From Bin80 sp965261255 (GTDB lineage: Bacteria > Bacteroidota > Rhodothermia > Rhodothermales > Bin80): 64,000 bases of DNA. The translations under genes and the position numbers were made by a program. The stretch covers positions 496,001 to 560,000 of the forward strand of contig CBDHCQ010000004.1 of assembly GCA_965261255.1 (NCBI GenBank), read 5' to 3'. Below the pieces are notes generated by a model. The model was not told the origin of the DNA and did not search any database. It saw only the letters and a program-made list of their open reading frames with translations. Shown here one piece after another: positions 53,792 through 61,783 of the stretch; position 1 is the stretch's first letter; each line of letters opens with the position of its first letter.

Positions 53792-56700
53792 GCGCAAAGA
53801 CGCGAAGCCGATCATTATTGCGGGCCACAATCACCAGTGTGCGGTTATTGGCATCGAGGGTCAGAATCTGTCTCACCTGTCCCTCGACAAAAAAGCCGGA
53901 CTCGTGCCAGTTTAGAGGTTCCATAGTGGGGCTCCTGAGTGCGGTACCGTAGCTCGCATCATACCTTCCCGCTTCCGGCTTTACTTCGTGCAGGTTACCT
54001 CCTGCCAGTATGATGTGTCCCTGTGCAGTGTGCACATCCGCCAGGCCGTAAACTGGGGACAATTGCAATTCTTCTGGTCCAGGAGTGAGCGTGAAGCTCC
54101 CTGTGCCGTCGTTGATACCAATCATACTCCTAAGTTCCGTGGCCTGCAGGTGAACGGCCCGGTCCAGTTCCTCGACTGAAAATATTTCCTGTATGGTCGC
54201 ATTCGCATAAGATGCATAGGTTGGGAATCTGCGCACGAGATGGGGCAGTTGCTCAACCAGATCATGACGCAGATGCCAAGGATACTGGCGACCGTCTATT
54301 GTTCGGGAGAAGATTTGCTCGACTCTTCCGTTTCGATCAAAATCACTGATCCACACCTCAACTGGCGGCTTGAAGCGCGAGTTCAGGCCATGATTTCCCG
54401 CCACGAAGTCCAGGTCTCCGTCTTCGTCAAGATCGGTTGCCAGAACGGATTGCCACCATCCTGTGGTATTATGCAGCCCTGCGTTCATAGGGGCAAACAT
54501 ACCGCGGTCGTTTTTCAACAAGGTGAGCTGCATCCATTCGCCGCTGATGAGGATATCCGGTTCAGTATCCCCGTCAAAATCCGCGCAAGCTGCATCCGTT
54601 ACGAGGCCAATGGATTCCAGATCTGGGGCATGGCGTGCAGTGGCGTCGGTGAAATTTCCGCTTCCGTCGTTGAGCAGCAGTCGGCTAGTGGCTGGAATGC
54701 CATATGCAAATGGCAGCAGCCGAGTGCCTAGAAAGAGGTCCAGATCACCATCCCCATCAAAATCAGCAGAACAGACCACCGAGGTCGGATCAAACCCGCG
54801 TGCAGCCAGGTGCATGAGCGACTCACCTCTCTGGAGATTAGTTGTACCGTTGTTGATGTATAACCGGTCCACCAGCGCGGAACTGCTCCCCGGCAATTCA
54901 CTGCTGCCGCTTGCTACGTATAGATCCTGATCTCCGTCAGCATCTACGTCCAGCCACTCGCAGTCCACATCTTCTGAAGGCGCGTCCTCTGCAAGGACAG
55001 TCTGTACAACTCGTTCAAATGATCCCTGGTCAGTCTGGACAAAGATCGCTCCGGGTTGTTCTCTTGCTCCGCCGAGGTACAGGTCCTCTCTTCCATCTCC
55101 ATTCAAATCTCCTTTACACATGGCCGGTCCCTCTGTTGAGCGCATATGAAAAAGCAAAGGCTGCTGGTCAAAATCACTGAACACATTCTCTATGTGTTGC
55201 CAGTCAAGTCCGATTGAATCCGCATCAAGAGGTATCAGGAGTGGTGTAGGTAACACCTGGATACCCTGGTTGGTGCGTAGGCTCTCCGGAGGTTCCTGGA
55301 GTTGCAAGCGCTGGTTTGTGGTCACAGTTTCATACAAGGCTGTTGCACCGTTTGGCCAGTGGACCACCAGAGAGTCCAACGTTTCAATATGGTCCCCAAG
55401 GCCTAGATGCAGTACGGGATCAACGCTGCTCTGGAAGCCTCGCACAGGCTGTTGTTCGATATACCAAAGCCTGGAGTCATGCCAGGCACTGATCTGGGTC
55501 CCGACCGCCTGCGTATTTGGAGGGTTTCCCTCAAGTTCAATCTGCAGTGAATAGCGGTCACGGAAGTGTTCCGTTGCGCGGTTGCGAAAAATCAAGGGAG
55601 GACCGCCGAGGTTGTTCACGAACAGGTCCAGGTCCCCATCCAGATCCAGGTCCCCATATGCACTTCCGTTTGAAAAACCTGGTGTCTCGAGGCCCCATGC
55701 TTGGGTTACATCCGTGAATGAATGCTCTTGAAGGCGGGCAAACATGTGATTTGGGACAGCCTGAACCGGAATCATTTCGATTAATGTTTTCCAATCCACG
55801 TAATTTTCACTGGTCAGGAGGTCTCGGGTGTCTTCGTCACGAATAGCTGTCAGATAGTCTGCATTGGTAAGATCACGGTAGATACCGTTGGCTACAAAGA
55901 TGTCTCGTTGTCCGTTGTGATCGAAGTCCGCTACGAGTGCTCCCCAGCTCCAATCACTCGCGTCAACGCTGAGCAGACGACCAGCTTCAGTGAAGCGAAT
56001 CTCGGAAGGAGCATAAGGGGCGGGTCCCCGGTTAATCTGTAGCGTATTCCGCGTAAATTGGTGATAGTAGTCATCGCGCACATAGGCTTGATAGCGCGTC
56101 CAGCTATCGAACGAAGAAACAGTCTTGAGGCGATCATTCGTTGCCGGCAGCATATCGGTGACGAAAATGTCCAGATAACCATCGCCGTTAAGATCGGCCA
56201 TATCGGCCCCCATCGCTGCTGCACTTACACTTTTTATACTCTTTCGAAGCGATTCCGAGAAAGTACCGTCCTGATCATTTATATAGAGGTAGTCATGTTC
56301 AAAGAAATCATTGGAGATATAGAGATCGGGCCATCCGTCACGGTTCACATCTCCCACTGAAGCACCAAGACCAAAGCCAATTTCACTGTTATAGATCCCG
56401 GACGACGCCGTTACATCAGTAAAGCGTGCATCCGGGGCCTCATTACGAAATAACCGGTCTCCGCCGGCCATATGCGGTATATGGCGCGTATTGACTTCGA
56501 GATTGAAATCGAGGATACTGCGGAACGAGTTGTTAACCAGAAACATGTCTACGTCACCGTCGCGGTCGTAGTCCAGGAAGGTCGCGTGTGTTGAAAGTCC
56601 GGCATCATCAAGTCCATAGGAACGTGCCGTTTCCAGGAAGGTCCCATCGCCCTGATTGATGTACAGTTCGTTTCGCCGGTCATCTCCCGGTGCGATCCCT

Positions 56701-57089
56701 GAGTTACAGACATAGATATCCAGGCGTCCGTCCCCATTGATATCTGCCATGCTGACCCCGGTACTCCAGGCGTGCGTGCCCATAATACCTGCCGCTTCGG
56801 ATACATCTTCAAACAGAAAATCACCGCGGTTCAGATACAATCGGTTGGGCACCTGGTTGCCGGTCAGGAACACATCAGGTAGTTCATCATCGTTAACATC
56901 TCCGATTGCGACACCTCCGCCGTTATAGAAGTTGCGGTAGCGATAAACATTGAAGTCGTCTTCATATCGCAGCGTATTTTCAAAGTTGATCCCCGCCTCA
57001 GTGGCGGCGATTTTTTCAAAGAGCGGTCCCTGTTCTATAGTGCACGCACACAGAAAACCTGCCAGCAGAACGCACGCCAATTTATCCAT
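53781..57089 (-). CDS. CRTAC1-type (ASPIC/UnbV, FG-GAP) lipoprotein 2
   Basis: 1,102 residues, starting MDKLACVLLAGFLCAC, a lipoprotein signal. The plan is the same as lipoprotein 1: N-terminal FG-GAP propeller (VAIGDVNDDELPDVFLTGN, VSMADINGDGRLDIYVCNS), SusD-like absent, ASPIC/UnbV module near 530-575 (RGFQSSVDPVLHLGLGD), and a second propeller (MCKGDLNGDGREDLYLGG, CADFDGDTEPDILISGEW). The start overlaps the preceding small lipoprotein gene by 8 bases. The two long paralogues differ throughout, so they are old duplicates rather than a recent copy, and probably recognise different targets or work together as a complex. Confidence 0.85.
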   Translation of the reverse strand: MDKLACVLLAGFLCACTIEQGPLFEKIAATEAGINFENTLRYEDDFNVYRYRNFYNGGGVAIGDVNDDELPDVFLTGNQVPNRLYLNRGDFLFEDVSEAAGIMGTHAWSTGVSMADINGDGRLDIYVCNSGIAPGDDRRNELYINQGDGTFLETARSYGLDDAGLSTHATFLDYDRDGDVDMFLVNNSFRSILDFNLEVNTRHIPHMAGGDRLFRNEAPDARFTDVTASSGIYNSEIGFGLGASVGDVNRDGWPDLYISNDFFEHDYLYINDQDGTFSESLRKSIKSVSAAAMGADMADLNGDGYLDIFVTDMLPATNDRLKTVSSFDSWTRYQAYVRDDYYHQFTRNTLQINRGPAPYAPSEIRFTEAGRLLSVDASDWSWGALVADFDHNGQRDIFVANGIYRDLTNADYLTAIRDEDTRDLLTSENYVDWKTLIEMIPVQAVPNHMFARLQEHSFTDVTQAWGLETPGFSNGSAYGDLDLDGDLDLFVNNLGGPPLIFRNRATEHFRDRYSLQIELEGNPPNTQAVGTQISAWHDSRLWYIEQQPVRGFQSSVDPVLHLGLGDHIETLDSLVVHWPNGATALYETVTTNQRLQLQEPPESLRTNQGIQVLPTPLLIPLDADSIGLDWQHIENVFSDFDQQPLLFHMRSTEGPAMCKGDLNGDGREDLYLGGAREQPGAIFVQTDQGSFERVVQTVLAEDAPSEDVDCEWLDVDADGDQDLYVASGSSELPGSSSALVDRLYINNGTTNLQRGESLMHLAARGFDPTSVVCSADFDGDGDLDLFLGTRLLPFAYGIPATSRLLLNDGSGNFTDATARHAPDLESIGLVTDAACADFDGDTEPDILISGEWMQLTLLKNDRGMFAPMNAGLHNTTGWWQSVLATDLDEDGDLDFVAGNHGLNSRFKPPVEVWISDFDRNGRVEQIFSRTIDGRQYPWHLRHDLVEQLPHLVRRFPTYASYANATIQEIFSVEELDRAVHLQATELRSMIGINDGTGSFTLTPGPEELQLSPVYGLADVHTAQGHIILAGGNLHEVKPEAGRYDASYGTALRSPTMEPLNWHESGFFVEGQVRQILTLDANNRTLVIVARNNDRLRVFAHAQ

Positions 57090-57666
57090 TGTCTTCAGGT
57101 TCAGCGGCCCGCAGGTCGGTGATCAACACCAGCACATCACTGTCGGAGGCGCGTCGGATAGTAACCTGGCGGTTTGCGTCAATCTTCACGAACTCATGGG
57201 TGAAACCGTTTGATGATACGGGTATCTCCCGGATCATGAATCCTTCGCCATACCAGGTTTCCATTAATTGCCGAACATCCAGAAGCAGGCTGTCAGACCA
57301 AAGGCGCCGATTCCAGGGGGCCCAGGCATCGTACTGGAAGCTGGCGCGCATCTGGACTATGCGGTCATCCTTGAAGTCGGGATAGTAGAGCATAGTCGCC
57401 TCATAGGGAAGGGCATCTGGGATCTTGTAAAGTACGTTCTGATTTTGGGGGCCCTGCCTGACTAGGCCGCGCCGATTCAACGCCCAACTTGAATCATAGA
57501 ATGCCTGGCGTAACATGCCTAGTTCGTAGTTGAGGAATATCTCGCGGACGGTGTCAGGCCGAGCCAACTCACGGGCTACTATGGCCTCGTGCGAGGGAGT
57601 TCGATTACAGGCCGCTAACGATAGAAGCCCCAAAAAGCAGAACAACGAAAACCCGGTTTGGCTCAT
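57082..57666 (-). CDS. Small lipoprotein of the CRTAC1 operon
   Basis: 194 residues starting MSQTGFSLFCFLGLLSLAAC (lipobox). The mature part is acidic-aromatic with no recognised domain: FLNYELGMLRQAFYDSSWALN, ATMLYYPDFKDDRIVQMRAS, ETWYGEGFMIREI. The repeated aspartate/tryptophan pattern and a C-terminal half with strands VTIRRASDSDVLVLITDL suggest a small beta-sheet fold. It lies between two CRTAC1-type genes, overlapping the upstream one by 4 bases and the downstream one by 8, so it is made in step with them and is probably part of the same surface complex. Function unknown. Confidence 0.7.
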   Translation of the reverse strand: MSQTGFSLFCFLGLLSLAACNRTPSHEAIVARELARPDTVREIFLNYELGMLRQAFYDSSWALNRRGLVRQGPQNQNVLYKIPDALPYEATMLYYPDFKDDRIVQMRASFQYDAWAPWNRRLWSDSLLLDVRQLMETWYGEGFMIREIPVSSNGFTHEFVKIDANRQVTIRRASDSDVLVLITDLRAAEPEDNG

Positions 57667-59522
57667 GGGATCTCGGTTATAGTCAGGCGCGAATTATGCT
57701 CGATATCAGTAATCACTTGCCGATCACCGTGCGCCCATTGCACAACAACAGAATCTAACGTTCCGGTAAAGCCAAAGTGCAAAACAGGATCTACACTGGA
57801 TTGGAAACTGCGCTGCAGGAATTGCTCGGCGTACCATTGCGTTCCGTTCGCCCAGACGCTGACCTGGGTGCCGACCCCGAAGGTATTGGGTGGGGCACCA
57901 TCCAGTTTTACCTGCAGCCAGCGGCGGTCAGGATACAGTGAGGTGGCGTGGCTACGGTAGATAAAGGCCGGCATATTGACATTATTGACGACCAGATCTA
58001 GGTCCCCATCGTTATCCAGATCTCCATATGCTGCGCCATTAGAAAAACTCGGCAGCGCCAAGCCCCATTCCCCGCTTACGTCTTTGAAATGCAGGCCCTG
58101 TTGACCTGCGAACATATGGTTCGGCAATGAATGTGACGGGACTTTTTCCAAGAGTTCCAGGATTGGCTCCTCATGTGCGAGAAAGAAGGCCCGCAGGGAG
58201 TCCGTATTGGAGGCTTGGGCAATAAAGTCCTGATCCAAAAGGTCTTTGAAAATGCCATTGGGTATAAAAATATCACGCCGACCATCCAAATCGAAATCGG
58301 CAATCAGGCCTCCCCAGCTCCAGTCGGTGCTTTCCAGGCCTGCGATGCGGGACACCTCGCTAAACTGCAAGTGTCCATCAGGCGATCTTCCGCGATTTAA
58401 CTGGAGGGTATTACGGGTAGCCTGGTGGTGATAGCCATCCATCAATACGCCGATATAATCTGACCAGGATGGGAATGCAATGCGGGATTGATACCGCCAT
58501 GGTAGGTCAGGCAGCATGTCAGAAACAAAAATATCAGGCCACCCATCACCGTTGTAGTCTGCGATATCACCCCCCATGGAGCTCAGGCTCATCGTGCTGA
58601 TCGCACGGGTACCTGCTTCCGCAAATGTCCCGTCCTGCTGGTTGAGGTAAAGGTAGTCGCGTTCAAAGAAGTCATTGGAAATATACAGATCAGTCCATCC
58701 ATCCCGGTTCAGATCTCCGGTTGACACTCCCAGGCCGAATCCAATTCTGCTGCTGTAGATATTTGCGTTTGCTGTTATGTCGGCAAATCGACTGTCGTCG
58801 TTACGCAAGAGTCGGTTACCACCGTCTGGGTCGGGAAATTGTCGGAGATTCGGAGCAGGTTCCAAGTCATCAAGCGAACGGACCGGGTTACTCAGAACGT
58901 AGGCATCCAGGTCACGGTCTCCATCGTAATCAAAAAAAGAGGCGTGTATTCCGAGGGCCTGAAGGGCAAGTCCGTACTCATGGGCCAGTTCGACAAAAGT
59001 AGCGTTCTGCTGGTTAACGAACAGTTCGTTATGGCGACGTGCTCCACCCGGTGGTCCGGATTTGCTTAAATAGATATCCAGCCAACCATCGCTGTTAATG
59101 TCTACCAGGCTGACACCCGTGGTCCATACATTGGCCGAATATAGCCCAGCGCTTTCGGTAACATCCTCAAAGCGGAAGTCTCCCTTATTCAGATAGAGTC
59201 TGTTGGATACCTGGTTACCGGTCAGGAAAATATCTGCCAGACCGTCATTGTCTAAGTCCCCGATTGCAACCCCGCCACCGTTGTAGAAATTGCGGAAGAC
59301 GTAGGTGTTAAGGGTTTCAGCAGGCACAAGGTTATTGGCAAAGGCGATACCGGTTTGTTCGGGGCTCAACAGTTCAAACAGTGGTGTATCGCGGCTGCAT
59401 GCACCGAACACCAGGCACAGGAACACAATGGGCAGGGAGCTCTGTGTGAGTTTGCCAGAGAAAAGTTTAGCAACGCGCTCGTATTTCTGAGATCCCATAT
59501 TAAGGAATAATACCCGGTTCAT
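57663..59522 (-). CDS. Short CRTAC1-type (ASPIC/UnbV) lipoprotein 3
   Basis: 619 residues with a lipoprotein signal about residues 25-42 (LPIVFLCLVFGAC) after a long N-terminal stretch; an ATG nine codons in is also possible. It has one FG-GAP propeller (VAIGDLDNDGLADIFLTGN, VSLVDINSDGWLDIYLSKS, GGDIADYNGDGWPDIFVSDM) and then ends in the ASPIC/UnbV module (RSFQSSVDPVLHFGFTG near 565-580). The second propeller present in the two long paralogues is missing. It is the first gene of the operon and ends 4 bases inside the next gene. A half-length form may be a partner of the small lipoprotein that follows it, or the result of an old truncation. Confidence 0.85.
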   Translation of the reverse strand: MNRVLFLNMGSQKYERVAKLFSGKLTQSSLPIVFLCLVFGACSRDTPLFELLSPEQTGIAFANNLVPAETLNTYVFRNFYNGGGVAIGDLDNDGLADIFLTGNQVSNRLYLNKGDFRFEDVTESAGLYSANVWTTGVSLVDINSDGWLDIYLSKSGPPGGARRHNELFVNQQNATFVELAHEYGLALQALGIHASFFDYDGDRDLDAYVLSNPVRSLDDLEPAPNLRQFPDPDGGNRLLRNDDSRFADITANANIYSSRIGFGLGVSTGDLNRDGWTDLYISNDFFERDYLYLNQQDGTFAEAGTRAISTMSLSSMGGDIADYNGDGWPDIFVSDMLPDLPWRYQSRIAFPSWSDYIGVLMDGYHHQATRNTLQLNRGRSPDGHLQFSEVSRIAGLESTDWSWGGLIADFDLDGRRDIFIPNGIFKDLLDQDFIAQASNTDSLRAFFLAHEEPILELLEKVPSHSLPNHMFAGQQGLHFKDVSGEWGLALPSFSNGAAYGDLDNDGDLDLVVNNVNMPAFIYRSHATSLYPDRRWLQVKLDGAPPNTFGVGTQVSVWANGTQWYAEQFLQRSFQSSVDPVLHFGFTGTLDSVVVQWAHGDRQVITDIEHNSRLTITEIP

Positions 59523-60044
59523 GATTTAACGCTTCTCGCCGTGCAGATGCACCTATCCCGGTATGTATCCGGTCGCATCCAGTCTCCCCGTGATCACCGG
59601 TCTTACACTTGATTTGGGAACTGTAATGAGAAGTGAAATTTAGGACGTGAGGTCAGGCATAAGAAGGTACGTAACAACTCAAACAGAATGGCATCGCGAA
59701 CAAGGGAAAAGGCCTAGGGCGCAACCGCCGGAAGGAATTACTGCGATTCAACTTGCTCAAATTATTTCCCATGAGGAAACGGCTAGAGTATGAGTTGAGC
59801 GTACTATGTGGCCGAACGGTTGAGTATGCCCACGTTCGCATTGGAACGCTTATGGAAAACAGCTGAGGGTCCTTTCTGACTTGGGTTTATACGATTTACT
59901 TGGAGTTGACCAGCTCAATAGGAATCTCCGGTATGAGGCTGTACCGGGATATTGGTTTTCGTAGCCATGGGGATCGGACTAGGCGAATCCAGCGATCGGA
60001 TTATCGCATTGCCTACAGACTGGCACGTCCGATCTGGTACAACG
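59523..60044. other. Intergenic stretch upstream of the CRTAC1 operon
   Basis: About 520 bases. It must hold the CRTAC1 operon promoter. Rightward near 59709-59865 a frame reads GLGRNRRKELLRFNLLKLFP and EYELSVLCGRTVEYAHVRIG, which looks coding-like but has no recognised family and no good start. I cannot call a gene. Confidence 0.35.
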
Positions 60045-60077
60045 AAAAAGCGCCCCGCCGGTTACCCGGCGAGGCGC
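60045..60077 (-). terminator. Rho-independent terminator after SusD
   Basis: On the minus strand gcgcctcgccgg (60077-60066) and ccggcggggcgc (60061-60050) pair over 12 bases with one G-U pair and a 4-base loop (gtaa), followed by ttttt (60049-60045). It lies 24 bases beyond the SusD stop and closes the SusC-SusD unit. Confidence 0.9.
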
Positions 60078-60100
60078 TGCGTCTGTGCGAGGTGTTTCGT

Positions 60101-61762
60101 CTAATACCCGGGATTCTGCACAAGATTGGAATTGGCTTCCAACTGATTGCGCGGAATTGGAGCGACATTGCGCCAACTCTGCGAAATTGGCTTGAATTGC
60201 CACGGATCATTATAGCGGGTCTCTCCGCCTTCCACGCCGGCAAAGCGGATCAGGTCCTGCCGTCGGGTCTGTTCCCAGAACATTTCTCTGCCGCGCTCAC
60301 CTATGAGTTTGTCGGCATCTAGGCTCATGAACGGATCCACACCGGAGCGCATGCGGATCTGGTTGACGAGAGCCAGAGCCTCCGCACTTCCCGCATTCAT
60401 CCGCCACAAAGCTTCCGCCTTAAGCAGCAATACATCCGCATAGCGGTAGATCACAAAATCGTTGCTGCCGGAACTGCCTATGCCATTCTCAAATGCGTAC
60501 TTGCCAATTCGAGCTCCGCACTGGCGACAGGCCACCGCCTGAAGGTCGTTCATGGCCGGCGTGAACGTAAGTGGTGGTCCATTCCGGTCGAAGTCACTAT
60601 AAATGCCAGAGTCAGTGATCCTTTCGCCGCCGGAGGTATATTGGGGACCCACTAGGAAATTGCCTAGCCGGTCATCTAGTGTACCCATTACACGCTCCAA
60701 GCCCGCGTCATCAGAGGTCGGCTGAGAGCCCCAGACCTCACCTTGGGGCCCCGGATTCTGCATCGGATCGATGACGGACTCATACATCTTCTGCGTGGCG
60801 CTCCACCCGTTCCACGGCTGGAATTGGAAATTGTAGGTATTCTGGCTGCCGTAGTGCAGCGTCATCTGATGGAGATTCAACCCGGTCAGAAACACCTTGT
60901 CATAAGGGACGACAAAGATGTTCTCCGGCGATCCATCATTCTGGACGGCAAAATTGTCGTGATAATTCGCCGCCAAGGAATACTGGCCGGAGTTGATAAT
61001 CTCGTTCAGCTGTGTCAGTGCATCGCTCCACCTGCCGGTCCCTGTGTAGACTTCGGCATTCATGTAGAGCTTGGCAAGCGTCATGCGCGCCACATTCTGG
61101 TTCATGCGCCCGTAGGTAGCACGCGGATCGGAGCTAAGATTACCCAGGTTATCAAGGAGCTCTTTCTCTACAAATTGAAACACCATTCGTCGTCCCTCCG
61201 CAAAATCTGAGGACGGCTGTGAGGGCTTCTCCTCGGCATCCACGAAACTGGTTACAATCGGAACATTGCCGAATGCATCCAGCAGCCAGAAGTAATAAAA
61301 AGCGCGCATAGCCACCAGTTCAGAAATGAAGGTCGCTGCAAGCGCAGGATCGGCAGCCCCGGACTCAACGGCGCTTTCAAACTGAAAAATCAGCCTGTTG
61401 GCGTTGTTGATTCCTGAGAAATAAGTCTGCCAGAACCCGTTGAAGGTACCATCGGCTTCGGTCCAAGTGTGGCTATTGACTCTGTACCAGAATCCACCTT
61501 CGGACCAGTCCTGCCCCCGGGCAGGTACGATGATCTCATCCGTCGTGGCCTCATTAAACTGCGCCGGCGATCCACCGCCGCCCAAGGCTGTTAGCCTGCT
61601 GTAGGCATCACCCATGGCTGAGATGAACTGCTGGTCATTTTGAAAAAAGGTTTCAGCCGTAACCTGGCTGTCGACTGTGTCCGTCAGGTCCGTGCAGCCC
61701 ACCGAATAAAACAGCAGGCCAACGGCGAGGACCAGCGAAGAAAGGATTGTTCTCGATTTCAT
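60101..61762 (-). CDS. SusD/RagB family nutrient-binding lipoprotein
   Basis: The 553-residue protein starts with a lipoprotein signal (MKSRTILSSLVLAVGLLFYSVGC, C23) and shows SusD features: an N-terminal TPR-like part (FWQTYFSGINNANRLIFQFE, ELVAMRAFYYFWLLDAFGNVPI), NQNVARMTLAKLYMNAEVYTG, and the C-terminal block RYADVLLLKAEALWRMN, IRMRSGVDP, GERGREMFWEQTRRQDLIRFA. SusD proteins sit on the surface as a lid of the SusC channel and bind the substrate. It follows the SusC gene by 21 bases and is closed by a terminator. Substrate unknown; no glycosidase lies beside the pair in this window. Confidence 0.93.
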   Translation of the reverse strand: MKSRTILSSLVLAVGLLFYSVGCTDLTDTVDSQVTAETFFQNDQQFISAMGDAYSRLTALGGGGSPAQFNEATTDEIIVPARGQDWSEGGFWYRVNSHTWTEADGTFNGFWQTYFSGINNANRLIFQFESAVESGAADPALAATFISELVAMRAFYYFWLLDAFGNVPIVTSFVDAEEKPSQPSSDFAEGRRMVFQFVEKELLDNLGNLSSDPRATYGRMNQNVARMTLAKLYMNAEVYTGTGRWSDALTQLNEIINSGQYSLAANYHDNFAVQNDGSPENIFVVPYDKVFLTGLNLHQMTLHYGSQNTYNFQFQPWNGWSATQKMYESVIDPMQNPGPQGEVWGSQPTSDDAGLERVMGTLDDRLGNFLVGPQYTSGGERITDSGIYSDFDRNGPPLTFTPAMNDLQAVACRQCGARIGKYAFENGIGSSGSNDFVIYRYADVLLLKAEALWRMNAGSAEALALVNQIRMRSGVDPFMSLDADKLIGERGREMFWEQTRRQDLIRFAGVEGGETRYNDPWQFKPISQSWRNVAPIPRNQLEANSNLVQNPGY

Positions 61763-61783
61763 GTGTCTGTGGTTCCTCTCTGT

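Noticed and set aside
59653..59841. Leftward 62-codon frame starting MRTWAYSTVRPHSTL
   Set aside because: No recognised family and no conservation evidence; the rightward frame of the same stretch looks no less protein-like, so neither is called.
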